This document shows positions 1 to 9,194 of a stretch of 64,000 nucleotides of DNA, piece by piece. The notes under the pieces were generated by a model. It saw only the letters and a list, made by a program, of their open reading frames with translations, made no database searches and had not been told where the DNA came from. The number at the start of each line of letters is the position of its first letter. Position 1 is the first letter of the stretch. Source of the stretch: Curtobacterium sp. MCSS17_008 (GTDB lineage Bacteria; Actinomycetota; Actinomycetes; Actinomycetales; Microbacteriaceae); NCBI RefSeq assembly GCF_003234185.1, contig NZ_QKSM01000007.1, forward strand, positions 1 to 64,000, in the 5' to 3' direction. Made by a program: the position numbers and the translations under genes.

Positions 1-755
1 CCCCGCAGACCCCCGACGCGCAGACCCCCACCGCGCAAGCCCCCGACGCCCCTGCCTCGTGGCACGCCTGGCGGGACGCGCGGCGGCAGCGCGTGACCGG
101 TCCGCAGGGTGACCTCGCGCTCGTGCAGACCACCTGGCTGCCGGACGGCGCCGAGGCGGACCTCGAGGCGGTCCTCGTCGGCCAGCCCGCGACGGTCACG
201 GCGACCGCGGTCCACCGCACGGACCTCGACTCCGGCGCGCCGGAGCACGGCTACCGCCTGTGGGACGCCGAGTCGCCGGCGATCCGCTCCTACGTGGACA
301 CCCCGGTGTTCCCGTACGACCCGTCGTGGCGCACCACCGCACGCTTCACCCCGGCCGAGCCGGGCCGGACGATCCCGTACGAGCACCTCCGCGACGCCGC
401 CGGCGCCACCCGCGACCTCGTCGTGCCCGGTGACATCACGGCGACGATCGGCGACCGCGAGTACACGCTGAGCGCGTTCGACGACGACGGCACCCTCCTG
501 CTCGTGTTCGGCGACCCGACCAACCGCAGTGACGACGAGGACGAGCGCACCTACGGCACGGGGCGCTTCCTGTTCGTCGAGCGTCCGGCCGGTTCGTCGG
601 TCGGCGAGGAGGCCGAGGTCGTCCTCGACTTCAACCACGCGTTCGTCCCGCCCTGCGGGTACAGCGACCAGTACAACTGCCCCCTGCCGCCGTTCCAGAA
701 CCGCCTGCACGTCCCCGTGCACGCCGGTGAACGGTACGTCGCGCACCGCGGCTGA
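1..755 (+). CDS. DUF1684 domain protein, 5' end cut by the window
   Basis: The frame is already open at base 3, with a WHAWRD segment before the first GTG (93), so the true start lies upstream. The C-terminal part carries the DUF1684 hallmark: DFN near base 627, PPCGY near 648, CPLPP near 678, then NRL and a final AGER segment. DUF1684 proteins are small soluble proteins of unknown biochemistry that are common in Actinobacteria. The gene ends 47 bases before a peptide-type ABC operon on the same strand and may be transcribed with it. The family call is solid; the function is unknown. Confidence 0.8.
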   Translation, partial: PQTPDAQTPTAQAPDAPASWHAWRDARRQRVTGPQGDLALVQTTWLPDGAEADLEAVLVGQPATVTATAVHRTDLDSGAPEHGYRLWDAESPAIRSYVDTPVFPYDPSWRTTARFTPAEPGRTIPYEHLRDAAGATRDLVVPGDITATIGDREYTLSAFDDDGTLLLVFGDPTNRSDDEDERTYGTGRFLFVERPAGSSVGEEAEVVLDFNHAFVPPCGYSDQYNCPLPPFQNRLHVPVHAGERYVAHRG

Positions 756-802
756 GCCGCACACCGCCCCCCCTGACGAACCCCCGAAGCACCAGGAGTC
801 CC

Positions 803-2302
803 GTGAAGACCCGAATCGTCGCGCTCGCCGCGTCCGGTATCGCCCTCAGCCTCGCCCTCGCCGGCTGCTCGTCGTCGAACGGCGGCTCGTCGTCCGGCGC
901 CGACGCCACCGTGGCGATCGGTTCGCTCTACGAGCCGACGAACCTGTCCAACGTCGACGGTGGCGGGCAGGGCATCAACGAGGCGTTCCAGGACAACGTG
1001 TACGAGGGCCTGTTCCGCCTCGGCGACGACGGGGACGTCACGCCCCTGCTGGCGACCTCGTACGACACCTCGTCGGACGGCCTCACCTACACGTTCACGC
1101 TCCGCGACGGTGTCGAGTTCCACAGCGGCGCGGAGCTCACCAGCGCCGACGTGAAGAGCTCCATCGAGCGTGTGACGGCCGAGGACTCGCAGTCCTCGCG
1201 CAAGTCCAGCCTGGCCGTCGTCGACTCGATCGAGACGCCGGACGACGACACCGTCGTGGTGCACCTGTCCGAGCGGTCGATCTCCTTCGTCTACAACCTG
1301 TCGTACGTGTGGATCGTCCCGGCCGACGCGCAGGACCTGAAGACCGAGGAGGACGGCACCGGGCCGTACACCCTCGGCGAGTTCAAGCGCGGCTCCTCGC
1401 TGACCCTCGAGCCGTTCGACGGCTACTGGGGTGAGGAGCCGGAGAACGGCGGCGTCGAGTTCGACTACTTCACCAGCGCCTCCACCCTGTCGAACGCGCT
1501 CGCGAGCGGGCGGGTCGACGTCATCACGAGCATCCAGTCGCCCGACGCGCTGTCCCGGTTCACGGCGGACGAGGCGAAGTACACCGTCAGCGAGGGCGAC
1601 TCCACGACGAAGGAACTCCTCGCGTTCAACGACGCCGAGGGGCCCTTCACCGACGTGAAGCTCCGTCAGGCGATCTCGGCCGCGATCGACCGGGAGGCCC
1701 TGCTGCAGGCGATCTGGGGCGACTACGGCACGGTGAACGGCTCGATGGTCCCGCCGACCGACCCCTGGTACCAGGACCTGACGAGCGTCAACGCGTACGA
1801 CCCGGCCAAGGCGGAGGACCTGCTGGCCGAGGCCGGCCACGCCGACGGGTTCTCCTTCACGCTCGACACTCCGTCGTACGACCCGCACCCGGCGGTCGCG
1901 CAGTACCTGCAGAGCGCGCTGCGGAAGGTCGGCGTGACGGTGGAGATCAACACCATCAGTGCCGACGAGTGGTACTCGAAGGTCTACCAGCAGCACGACT
2001 TCGAGGCGACGCTGCAGGAGCACGTGAACGACCGCGACGTCGTGTTCTACGGGGACCCGGACTTCTACTTCGGGTACGACGACGCCGGGGTGCAGCAGGC
2101 CATCGCGGACGCCGAGCGGGCCGAGTCCGAGGACCAGCAGACCGAGCTCCTGGAGCAGGCGAACGAGCAGATCGTGCAGGACGCCGCGAGCGCGTGGCTG
2201 TACCTGTACCCCCAGATCGTCGTGTCGGACAAGGACGTCACGGGATACTGGAAGAACGGGCTGAACTCGCAGTTCCCCGTCTCCGGCATCACCGTCTCCT
2301 AG
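803..2302 (+). CDS. Peptide/nickel-type ABC transporter substrate-binding lipoprotein
   Basis: A 499-residue extracellular solute-binding protein of family 5 (Dpp/Opp/Nik cluster). The N-terminus MKTRIVALAASG is followed by a hydrophobic stretch and a lipobox LAGC, with the lipidated cysteine at residue 22. The body has family-5 features: an EPTNLSNVDGGG segment at the mature N-terminus, a YDTSSDGLTYTFTLRDGVEF segment, and a C-terminal half with repeated DREALLQA-like helices. The GTG start is preceded by AGGAG at 794-798. It is the first gene of a five-gene importer (803-5834) and should deliver an oligopeptide or similar ligand to the two permeases. The actual ligand cannot be read from sequence. 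Confidence 0.92.
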   Translation: MKTRIVALAASGIALSLALAGCSSSNGGSSSGADATVAIGSLYEPTNLSNVDGGGQGINEAFQDNVYEGLFRLGDDGDVTPLLATSYDTSSDGLTYTFTLRDGVEFHSGAELTSADVKSSIERVTAEDSQSSRKSSLAVVDSIETPDDDTVVVHLSERSISFVYNLSYVWIVPADAQDLKTEEDGTGPYTLGEFKRGSSLTLEPFDGYWGEEPENGGVEFDYFTSASTLSNALASGRVDVITSIQSPDALSRFTADEAKYTVSEGDSTTKELLAFNDAEGPFTDVKLRQAISAAIDREALLQAIWGDYGTVNGSMVPPTDPWYQDLTSVNAYDPAKAEDLLAEAGHADGFSFTLDTPSYDPHPAVAQYLQSALRKVGVTVEINTISADEWYSKVYQQHDFEATLQEHVNDRDVVFYGDPDFYFGYDDAGVQQAIADAERAESEDQQTELLEQANEQIVQDAASAWLYLYPQIVVSDKDVTGYWKNGLNSQFPVSGITVS

Positions 2303-2345
2303 CACCGACCGCTCAGCACCGCCCAGTCAGGATCCGCACCACCCC

Positions 2346-3308
2346 ATGACCGCGTACGTCCTCCGCCGCATCGGCATCCTCGCGCTGTCGCTCGCGGTGG
2401 CCCTGGTCGTGGTGTTCGCGCTCCTGCGGGTCCTGCCCGGTGACCCCGCGAACGCGCTCCTCGCCGCCAACGCCACACCGGACCAGGTCGCCGCGGCCCG
2501 GCGGGAGGTCGGTTCCGACCTCCCGCTGGCGCAGCAGTTCGCGCAGTGGTTCGGGCAGATGCTGCACCTCGACCTCGGCACCTCGTTCACCAGCGGACTC
2601 CCGGTGCTCCCGGACCTCGCCCAGCGCCTGGTGGTCACGGTGCCGCTGACGCTCATCGCGTTCGTGCTCGCGACGGTCCTCGCCTGTGTCGTCGGGTTCG
2701 TGGCCGCTGCCCGCTCCGACCGCTGGTACGGCGTGCTGCTGTCCGGCATCACCCAGCTCGGGATCGCGGTCCCGGTGTTCTGGATCGGCATCCTACTGGT
2801 GCAGGTGGTGTCCCTGCAGTGGGGACTCCTGCCGTCGAGCGGCTTCCCACGCGACGACTGGACGTACCCGGGCGACGCGCTCGAGTCGCTGGCGCTGCCC
2901 GTCACCACCGTGGCGCTGGTGATGACCGCGTCGATCGCCCGCTACGTCCGGAGCGCGGTGCTCGACGTCCTCGGCGCCGACCACATCCGCACCGCCCGGG
3001 CGCTCGGCGCCTCGACGGCGTCGGCGTTCCTGCGCCACGGTGTCCGGTCCGCCGTCGTCCCGGTGATCGCGGTGCTCGGCATCGAGCTCGCCTCGACCTT
3101 CCTCGGCGCGGTCGTCGTCGAGAGCGTCTTCGCCCTGCCCGGCCTCGGCAGCATGCTCATCACGGGCATCGAGCAGCACGACTACCCGAGCATCCAGGGC
3201 GTGCTGCTCGTCTCCACCGTCGCCGTGCTCGTCATCGGCTTCGTCGCCGACGTCGTCCAGCGCATCGTCGACCCGCGCCTGCGTTCGAGCGTCTCGGGGA
3301 ACCGGTGA
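2346..3308 (+). CDS. ABC transporter permease, DppB/OppB type
   Basis: A 320-residue inner-membrane permease with six predicted hydrophobic segments. It begins with the MTAYVLRRIGILALSL segment typical of DppB-like subunits, followed by RVLPGDPANAL, the conserved loop after the first membrane helix. The cytoplasmic coupling loop (EAA-like, around residues 209-231, GADHIRTARALG) contacts the ATPases. The ATG start follows the binding-protein gene by 43 bases. The stop TGA overlaps the GTG start of the next permease, so translation is probably coupled. Confidence 0.92.
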   Translation: MTAYVLRRIGILALSLAVALVVVFALLRVLPGDPANALLAANATPDQVAAARREVGSDLPLAQQFAQWFGQMLHLDLGTSFTSGLPVLPDLAQRLVVTVPLTLIAFVLATVLACVVGFVAAARSDRWYGVLLSGITQLGIAVPVFWIGILLVQVVSLQWGLLPSSGFPRDDWTYPGDALESLALPVTTVALVMTASIARYVRSAVLDVLGADHIRTARALGASTASAFLRHGVRSAVVPVIAVLGIELASTFLGAVVVESVFALPGLGSMLITGIEQHDYPSIQGVLLVSTVAVLVIGFVADVVQRIVDPRLRSSVSGNR

Positions 3309-4267
3309 GCGCCCGCCGGTCGGTGTCCCTGACCACGGGGGCCGTCCTCGTCGGCGTCGTCGTCGTCGCCGCGGTCGTCTCGTTCCTCTGGATGCCGTAC
3401 TCGCTGTACGACACGTCCGGCGGCCGGCTCACCCCGCCGGGCGCCGCGCACTGGCTCGGCACCGACACGCTCGGCCGCGACCTCGCCACCCAGCTGCTCG
3501 TCGGCGCCCGCATCGCCCTGGCGACCGGCCTCGGCGCCGTGCTCGTCGGCGGCCTGCTCGGCACGGCGGTCGGCCTGGTCGCCGCCTTCGCACGGCCGTG
3601 GCTCGACGACACCCTGTCCGCGGTGCTCGACATCGTCATCGCCTTCCCGACGCTGCTCGTCGCGATGCTCCTCGTCGCTGCGCGCGGTGCCTCGCTCGGC
3701 ACCGCGATCGTCGCGATCGGGCTCGTCATGGCGGCGGTGGTGGCGCGGCTCGTCCGCATCCTGGCGCGCCGGGTCCTGCGGCAGGACTTCGTCACGGCGG
3801 CACGGACGTCCGGCACGACCTGGCCCAGGATCGTCACGGAGCACGTGCTCCCGAACATCTGGCCGACCCTGGCGGTCAACCTCGCCCTGCAGTTCGGCCT
3901 CGCCGTCCTCGCCGAGGCGAGCCTGTCCTACCTGGGGCTCGGTGCCCCGCCGCCGAACGCGTCCTGGGGCCGGATGCTGCAGGACGCGCAGCAGACCGCC
4001 TTCGAGGCGCCGGCCGGCGTCGTCGCGCCCGGCGTCGCGCTCGTCGTCCTGGTGATCGGCGCGAACCTGCTGGCGGACGGGCTCCGCGACGTCGCGGACC
4101 CGACCCGTCGCGGACGGCGAGCCGCACGCCCGGCCGCCCCGGGCCTCCCGGCCGTCGCCGCCGGCACGGACGTCGCGGGCGGGGACGCGCTCGGCACCCC
4201 CGTGCCGCCCGCCGACACCGCGACCGGTCCGGACACCGCGCCCGACCCGGACAGGAGGCCCGCATGA
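3305..4267 (+). CDS. ABC transporter permease, DppC/OppC type
   Basis: A 320-residue permease partner of the preceding subunit. It has an N-terminal membrane helix, then the HWLGTDTLGRDL segment diagnostic of DppC-type proteins, and a coupling loop TAARTSGTTWPRIV around residues 163-180. The C-terminal tail of about 45 residues is rich in proline and alanine and looks disordered. The start chosen is the GTG that overlaps the upstream stop as GTGA; a longer frame upstream is out of register with the family. The end overlaps the following ATPase by ATGA. Confidence 0.9.
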   Translation: MSARRSVSLTTGAVLVGVVVVAAVVSFLWMPYSLYDTSGGRLTPPGAAHWLGTDTLGRDLATQLLVGARIALATGLGAVLVGGLLGTAVGLVAAFARPWLDDTLSAVLDIVIAFPTLLVAMLLVAARGASLGTAIVAIGLVMAAVVARLVRILARRVLRQDFVTAARTSGTTWPRIVTEHVLPNIWPTLAVNLALQFGLAVLAEASLSYLGLGAPPPNASWGRMLQDAQQTAFEAPAGVVAPGVALVVLVIGANLLADGLRDVADPTRRGRRAARPAAPGLPAVAAGTDVAGGDALGTPVPPADTATGPDTAPDPDRRPA

Positions 4268-5073
4268 CGTCCGCCGTCGAGGTCACCGACCTGCGCATCA
4301 CCACCGCCGACGGCACCGCCCTGGTCGACGGCGTCTCGTTCGCCGTCGCGGACGGCGGCCGGCTCGGCATCGTCGGGGAGTCCGGCAGCGGCAAGTCCCT
4401 CACCGCCCTCGCGGTGCTCGGGCTGCTGCCCGGCGGCCTCACCGCCACGGGGTCCGTCCGCGTCGGCGGCGTCGAGGTCGTCGGCGCGTCCGAACGCACC
4501 CTGCGCGGCATCAGGGGCTCGGCGGTGGCCCCGGTGTTCCAGGAGCCGATGACCGCGCTCGACCCGCTCATGCGCGCCGGCGACCAGATCGCCGAGCCGC
4601 TCCGACGACACCGGGGGCTCCGCGGCCAGGCGCTGCGGGACGCCGTGCGGGAGGCCGTGACCGACGTCGCACTGCCGGACCCGGACCGCGTCGTCCGCTC
4701 GTTCCCGTGGGAGCTGTCCGGCGGCCAGCGGCAACGCGTCGCGATCGCGATGGCGCTGGCGTGCCGACCGCGCGTGCTCATCGCCGACGAGCCGACGACG
4801 GCGCTCGACGTGACGGTGCAGGCGCAGGTGCTCGACCTGCTCGACGCCACCGTCACCGAGCGGGGGACGGCCCTGCTCTTCATCAGCCACGACCTGTCCG
4901 TCGTCGCGCGGACCGTCGACCGGGTGCTCGTGCTCGAGCACGGGCACGCCGTCGAGCAGGGCCCGGTGCGGGACGTCATCGCGTCGCCGTCCCACCCGTA
5001 CACGCAGCGGCTCGTGGGCAGCGCCCGCACCCTGCAGGACGCACTCGACGCCGGCCGGGGAGGCACGCGGTGA
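4264..5073 (+). CDS. ABC transporter ATP-binding protein, DppD/OppD type
   Basis: A 269-residue ATPase with Walker A GESGSGKS at residues 38-45, Q-loop region FQEPMTALDP, signature LSGGQRQR near 150, Walker B VLIADEPTTALD near 172, and the H-loop in ISHDLSV. It is shorter than the roughly 330-residue enterobacterial DppD and ends soon after SHPYTQRL, so only a stub of the oligopeptide-family C-terminal extension is present. The ATG overlaps the upstream stop; the stop overlaps the GTG of the second ATPase. It should form a heterodimer with the product of 5070-5834. Confidence 0.92.
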   Translation: MTSAVEVTDLRITTADGTALVDGVSFAVADGGRLGIVGESGSGKSLTALAVLGLLPGGLTATGSVRVGGVEVVGASERTLRGIRGSAVAPVFQEPMTALDPLMRAGDQIAEPLRRHRGLRGQALRDAVREAVTDVALPDPDRVVRSFPWELSGGQRQRVAIAMALACRPRVLIADEPTTALDVTVQAQVLDLLDATVTERGTALLFISHDLSVVARTVDRVLVLEHGHAVEQGPVRDVIASPSHPYTQRLVGSARTLQDALDAGRGGTR

Positions 5074-5834
5074 CCACCTTGCTCGAGCTCTCGGACGTGA
5101 CGTTCCGGTACCCCGGACGGCACGCGGGTGCGGCGCTCGACGGCGTCTCGTTCGCCGTGCGCCCGGGTCGGCACCTCGGCATCGTCGGGGAGTCCGGCGC
5201 CGGCAAGACGACCGTGCTCCGGATGCTCCTCGGACTCGCGGCGCCCCACACCGGCACGGTCTCGTTCGACGGCGCACCGCTCGACCTGCGGGACCGGGCG
5301 GGCCTCCGCCGCTTCCGCGCGGCCGTGCAACCGGTCTTCCAGGATCCGTACTCGTCCCTCGACCCCCGGCAGCGCGTCGACCGCATCGTGGGGGAGCCGC
5401 TGCGCTCGCTCGGGGTCGCCTCCGGATCCGAGGCCGAGGACCGCGTGGCCGCGGCCCTGCGCGACGTCGGGCTCGACGGAGACGCCGGACGACGGTGGCC
5501 GCACGAGTTCTCCGGCGGGCAGCGGCAGCGGATCGCGATCGCCAGGGCCGTCGTGGCGGGGCCGCGCGTGCTGGTCGCGGACGAACCCGTCAGCGCACTC
5601 GACCTGACGACCCGGGTGGTCGTGCTCGAGCTGTTCGAACGGCTCGCCGAGGAGCACGGGATGACGATCGTGCTCGTGTCGCACGACCTCGCCGTCGTCG
5701 CGCGGCTGTGCGCCGACACCGTGGTGCTCCGCGGCGGGCGGGTGGTCGAGCAGGGCGACACCGGCCGTGTGCTCGCGTCCCCGGGGTCGTACACGCGGGC
5801 GCTGCTCGACGCGGTGCCGCGACTGCCGCGCTGA
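5070..5834 (+). CDS. ABC transporter ATP-binding protein, DppF/OppF type
   Basis: A 254-residue ATPase, last gene of the peptide-type operon. Walker A GESGAGKT lies at residues 40-47, the FQDPYSSLDP Q-loop segment is characteristic of the DppF branch, the signature FSGGQRQRIAIA is near 149 and Walker B VLVADEPVSALD near 168. The GTG start overlaps the preceding stop. With it the operon has binding protein, two permeases and two ATPases, unlike the three sugar importers later in the window, which lack ATPases. Confidence 0.92.
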   Translation: MTTLLELSDVTFRYPGRHAGAALDGVSFAVRPGRHLGIVGESGAGKTTVLRMLLGLAAPHTGTVSFDGAPLDLRDRAGLRRFRAAVQPVFQDPYSSLDPRQRVDRIVGEPLRSLGVASGSEAEDRVAAALRDVGLDGDAGRRWPHEFSGGQRQRIAIARAVVAGPRVLVADEPVSALDLTTRVVVLELFERLAEEHGMTIVLVSHDLAVVARLCADTVVLRGGRVVEQGDTGRVLASPGSYTRALLDAVPRLPR

Positions 5835-5865
5835 GGGCCTGGGATCGTCGTCGTCCGTCGCGGGG

Positions 5866-5871
5866 TAGCGT
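5866..5871 (+). promoter_or_regulatory. TAGCGT -10 box for a leaderless start at 5879
   Basis: TAGCGT lies 7 bases before the GTG at 5879 and there is no Shine-Dalgarno sequence in between. A TANNNT box at this distance puts the transcription start on the start codon. No good -35 is visible. Confidence 0.45.
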
Positions 5872-5878
5872 CCGGGCC

Positions 5879-6229
5879 GTGTCCGAGCAGCAGAACGTCC
5901 AGGGCGGCCAGCGCGACCACGACGACCCGACACGGGTCCGGGACCAGCCGGCGCTGCGCACCCGGTCCGGAACGAACTGGCTCGTCTGGGGTGCCGTCAC
6001 GGCAGCGATCGTCGGGGTGGTCATGGTGTTCATGGCCGTCCGCCTGCCCGCGGTCGGCTGGCCAGCACTCGCGGTCGTCGTCGCGCTCTTCGCCGCGATG
6101 GTCGTCGTGCGCGCCGCGGTCCGCCCGCGACGGGCTCGACTCGTCACCCTCGCGGTGCTCGACCTCGGCATCGTCGCGGTCGGGCTGGTGGCGGTGCTCG
6201 TGGTGCTGTTCTCTGCTCCTGCGGCGTGA
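5879..6229 (+). CDS. Small three-helix membrane protein, function unknown
   Basis: A 116-residue protein. The first 32 residues are polar (QQNVQGGQRDHDD) and should be cytoplasmic; three hydrophobic segments follow (about 34-54, 58-77 and 86-112), the last two separated by a basic RPRRAR turn. No catalytic motif or family is recognised. The GTG start was chosen because a TAGCGT box sits 7 bases upstream and no SD is present, the pattern of a leaderless message. The stop codon TGA is fused to a palindromic terminator-like element at 6228. Confidence 0.7.
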   Translation: MSEQQNVQGGQRDHDDPTRVRDQPALRTRSGTNWLVWGAVTAAIVGVVMVFMAVRLPAVGWPALAVVVALFAAMVVVRAAVRPRRARLVTLAVLDLGIVAVGLVAVLVVLFSAPAA

Positions 6230-6275
6230 CGGACGTCAGGCCCGTGGCGGCGCCGCCACGGGCCTCCCGTCCGTC
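6228..6275. terminator. Palindromic terminator-like element (family member 1)
   Basis: Inverted repeat: GACGGACG, then AGGCCCGTGGCGG at 6238-6250, a CG centre, CCGCCACGGGCCT at 6253-6265, then CGTCCGTC. The left arm has TC where other copies have GG. It lies between the convergent genes ending at 6229 and 6288, begins inside the stop codon of the first, and has no T-tract. Confidence 0.75.
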
Positions 6276-6287
6276 ACGCCGGGGGCG

Positions 6288-7130
6288 TCAGCCCTGCTCG
6301 CCCGCCCCGCGCTCGGGTGCGTCCGGCGCCGTGCGCCGCCTGCCCTGCAGCAGGTCCGCGGACCGGATGATGCGCAGTGACGTGACGAGCAGGACCCCGC
6401 CCAGGACGTTGAACAGGAGCGTGTACCCGAACCAGCCGAGCCACTGCCCGTACGTGATCGAGGCGCCGGCCTGGATCGCGCCGAACACCAGCAGCGAGTC
6501 GAGGATCGAGTGGAACAGCTGCAGCCCGGACAGCAGGAAGCCACCGACCACCGCGGCGACGATCTTGGCCGGATCGGAGTCGGTGCCCTGCTGCATCCGG
6601 GTCACGAGCGTGATGGTGCTGCCACCGAGCACGGCGAGCACGATCGTCTGCAGGCCGAACGGTGCGTCGACGTAGTGGCGCGCGGACTCCTCGAGCACCG
6701 TGTGCCACTGGGGGAAGGCCTGCACGACGAGCCACATGAACACCCACCCGCCGGCGAGGTTGCTGAGCAGGGTGCCGGTCCAGAGCCGCAGCAGTTGTCC
6801 GACCGTGCCCTCCCGCGCGGTCAACGCGACGATCGGCATGAGGAAGTTCTCGGTGAAGAGCTCGCTGTGCGCCAGGTACAGCGCGATGAGGCCGACGCTG
6901 AACGCCAGTCCCGCCAGCAGGTGGCTGTCGGTCTCGTGCAGCACCGCGAGGTAGCCCATGACGCCGAGGCCGATCTCGAGGCCGCCGGCGAAGCCCGTGG
7001 CGAGGACCACGCGCATGGTCCGCTGCAGACGTTCGGCGCCCTCGTCGACGACGGCGTCGAAGGACTCGTTGATCTCGTCCTCGACGGGGGCGTCACCGTG
7101 GCCGACCTCGCGGCGTCGATCGTCTGTCAC
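6288..7130 (-). CDS. Formate/nitrite transporter (FNT) family channel
   Basis: A 280-residue membrane protein with a polar N-terminal arm, an INESFDAVVDEGAERLQRT amphipathic helix, then six hydrophobic segments. The SELFTENF segment at residues 89-96 and the NLAGGW segment are FNT signatures (pentameric channels for formate, nitrite or related monovalent anions). The branch resembles the less-studied YfdC-like proteins rather than FocA, so the substrate is open. The GTG start at 7130 is supported by a TACGGT box at 7138-7143 on the minus strand, 7 bases away, with no SD. Confidence 0.87.
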   Translation of the reverse strand: MTDDRRREVGHGDAPVEDEINESFDAVVDEGAERLQRTMRVVLATGFAGGLEIGLGVMGYLAVLHETDSHLLAGLAFSVGLIALYLAHSELFTENFLMPIVALTAREGTVGQLLRLWTGTLLSNLAGGWVFMWLVVQAFPQWHTVLEESARHYVDAPFGLQTIVLAVLGGSTITLVTRMQQGTDSDPAKIVAAVVGGFLLSGLQLFHSILDSLLVFGAIQAGASITYGQWLGWFGYTLLFNVLGGVLLVTSLRIIRSADLLQGRRRTAPDAPERGAGEQG

Positions 7131-7137
7131 CGTTCCG

Positions 7138-7143
7138 ACCGTA
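7138..7143 (-). promoter_or_regulatory. TACGGT -10 box for a leaderless FNT gene
   Basis: On the minus strand TACGGT is followed by 7 bases and then the GTG start at 7130. No ribosome binding site lies between them, so the transcript probably begins at or next to the start codon. Confidence 0.45.
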
Positions 7144-7188
7144 GCCCTCTGCCTGCTGCGAGCGAGCCCCGCCGTGCGCTCGCCGGAC

Positions 7189-8958
7189 TCAGCGCACCCG
7201 GACCGACGTCGTCCCGATCCCGACGTTGCCGTGCCCGTCGAGCGCGTACAGCGCGATCTTCCACGCGCCGGCGGACGACGGTGCGGTGATCCGGAGCGTC
7301 CCGTCGGCCGCACGGGTGACGGGGGTCCCACGGAGTGCCCCGTTGCCGTCGATGTACCGGCTCGAGGTGTAGGCCCGCCAGGTGATCGCGTCACCGTCCG
7401 GATCCGTGGCGGGCGCGCTGATCGTGATCGTCGAACCGGGGGCGACCCCGGACGAGGGGCTGGCCGAGGTGCTGCCCACGACGGGTGGTCGGTTGCCGGT
7501 GACGGTCCCGCGGTACGCCTGCTGCACGGCAGAGTAGGACAACCGCTTCAGTCCGTCGGTGCGCAGGTTCAGCCAGACCCCGGGCTCGTCGTTCTCGACC
7601 CCGTAGTGGAACATCGTGGCGCCGAGCGCGATCCCCGGCGCGTCCGTCACCGCGCGCCAGGCGTCGGTGTACGCCTGTGCCGCGGCGGTGTCGCTCGGCT
7701 GCCGCGGCACGCCGTTCGCGTCCTCCGGGACCTCCCACGAGCCCGCCGGCCCGGTCTCGGTGACCAGGTAGGGCTTCGTGTAACCGCCGTTCCGCCAGTC
7801 CTGCTGCACGGCGCCGATCCCGCCGTAGGTGTTGACGGCGTACAGGTCGAGGCTCGGCGTGTACTGCCGGTAGTACGTCCACGCCCCGGTCCAGGCGTCC
7901 GTCGACGTGACCGGGTGCGACGGGTCCGCCGCGTGGATCGCCTTCGCGACCTGCTCGACGTACTTCGCGTACGCGACGCGCTGCGTCTCGCCCTGACCGA
8001 GCATGACCTCGTTGCCGACGTCCCACATGAGCAGGCCGCCGTGGTCGCGGTAGGTCGTCACGGTCCTCGTGATGCTCGCGAGCGTGTCCGCCTTGTACCG
8101 GGAGTCGTTCACGTAGTCGGCACCCTGGTCGAGCCAGAGCCCGGCGACGACCCGGATGCCCCGGGCCTGCGCGGCGTCGAACAGCTGCGCGGAGGACGCG
8201 TCGGTGCCCCAGGTCCGGACGGTGTTCACGCCCATGGCGGCGATGTCGTCCATGTACGCCGGCGCCTCGGCGCTCGAGGGGCCGTAGGTGACGCCACGCA
8301 CGAGCCAGGGCTCCCCGTCGACCGAGAGCTGCCACTGCCCCTGCGAACCGGTGACTCGGACGCCCGCCGTCGGAGTGGCCGTCGGAGTGGCGGTCGGGGT
8401 CGGGGTCGGTGCGGGTGTCGTGGTCGGGGTGGGCGTGGTCGTCACCGGCGTCCCGTAGACCCGGAACTCCCACAGCGAGTACCCGTGGTCCGTCGCCCGC
8501 TGGACGCCGAGCATGCGGACGTACCGGCCGGTCCCGGAGACCACCTTCCGCTCGACGCCGCCCTTGCCGGACCTCGTGCTCGCCAGGGTGCGCCAGGTCT
8601 TCGCGTCCGACGACACCTGGAGCTTGTACGCCTTGGCGTAGGCGACCTCCCAGCGCAGGTCGACGCGCTCCACCTGCGCGGTCCGGCCGAGGTCGACGCG
8701 GAGCCACTGGGCGTCCGACCGAGCGCTCGCCCAGCGCGTGGTGGTCTTGCCGTCCACCGCCTTCTGCGGGCCGCGTGACGACGCGTCGCTCGACGAGGCG
8801 ACGGCAGGCCGGCCCTTCGAGAGCTGCGCGGGTGCCGCGCTCGCCGCGGGTGCGCGCGTCGCGACCAGCAGTGCGACGAGCAGGACCACGGCGACCGCCG
8901 CCGCGGTGAGCCGGACCGTCGCGGTGACGGTCCGACCGAGCATGGTGGTGACGCGCAT
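7189..8958 (-). CDS. Secreted discoidin (F5/8 type C) plus TIM-barrel glycoside hydrolase
   Basis: A 589-residue exported protein. Residues 1-42 are a signal peptide or anchor; about 45-170 is an F5/8 type C (discoidin) domain (KAVDGKTTTRWAS, VDLRWEVAYAKAYKLQ); a Thr-Pro linker follows (about 173-197). A glycosidase TIM barrel of the GH2/GH5/GH72 clan type occupies about 200-500, and a cadherin/Big-like tail ends the protein. Within the barrel GVNTVRTWG, MWDVGNE (E317, proposed acid/base) and LVTETG (E401, proposed nucleophile) are visible. The start MRVTTML has an SD (GGAAGG) at good spacing. It is divergent from the GH81 gene, suggesting a shared job on beta-glucan, but the substrate is inferred only. 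Confidence 0.82.
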   Translation of the reverse strand: MRVTTMLGRTVTATVRLTAAAVAVVLLVALLVATRAPAASAAPAQLSKGRPAVASSSDASSRGPQKAVDGKTTTRWASARSDAQWLRVDLGRTAQVERVDLRWEVAYAKAYKLQVSSDAKTWRTLASTRSGKGGVERKVVSGTGRYVRMLGVQRATDHGYSLWEFRVYGTPVTTTPTPTTTPAPTPTPTATPTATPTAGVRVTGSQGQWQLSVDGEPWLVRGVTYGPSSAEAPAYMDDIAAMGVNTVRTWGTDASSAQLFDAAQARGIRVVAGLWLDQGADYVNDSRYKADTLASITRTVTTYRDHGGLLMWDVGNEVMLGQGETQRVAYAKYVEQVAKAIHAADPSHPVTSTDAWTGAWTYYRQYTPSLDLYAVNTYGGIGAVQQDWRNGGYTKPYLVTETGPAGSWEVPEDANGVPRQPSDTAAAQAYTDAWRAVTDAPGIALGATMFHYGVENDEPGVWLNLRTDGLKRLSYSAVQQAYRGTVTGNRPPVVGSTSASPSSGVAPGSTITISAPATDPDGDAITWRAYTSSRYIDGNGALRGTPVTRAADGTLRITAPSSAGAWKIALYALDGHGNVGIGTTSVRVR

Positions 8959-9194
8959 CGGGCCCCTTCCGATCGAGACCCGGCAACCGTACGGAGCAGC
9001 ACCGCGGGGGTCAACGGGGTGACGCCGCCCCAGTCCGAGGGGCCGGCCGAGGAGGGACCCCACACCGCGCCTCCGGGACCGACCGGAACGGATGCTCGGT
9101 CCTCCCTGACGGTGGCGGTCGCGCTGCCGACAGTGCACGGTGCGACCCGACGCACGCACCGCCGCCGATCCCCGTCCCCGGAAGGGAACCCTCC

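Noticed and set aside
551..2305. Long minus-strand frame opposite the peptide-binding protein gene
   Set aside because: No signal, domain or ribosome site; the sense strand encodes a complete family-5 lipoprotein with lipobox and correct neighbours.
8360..8440. Short tandem repeat of GTCGG-type units
   Set aside because: It encodes the Thr-Pro linker of the secreted glycosidase, an ordinary feature of such proteins, not a DNA-level repeat array.
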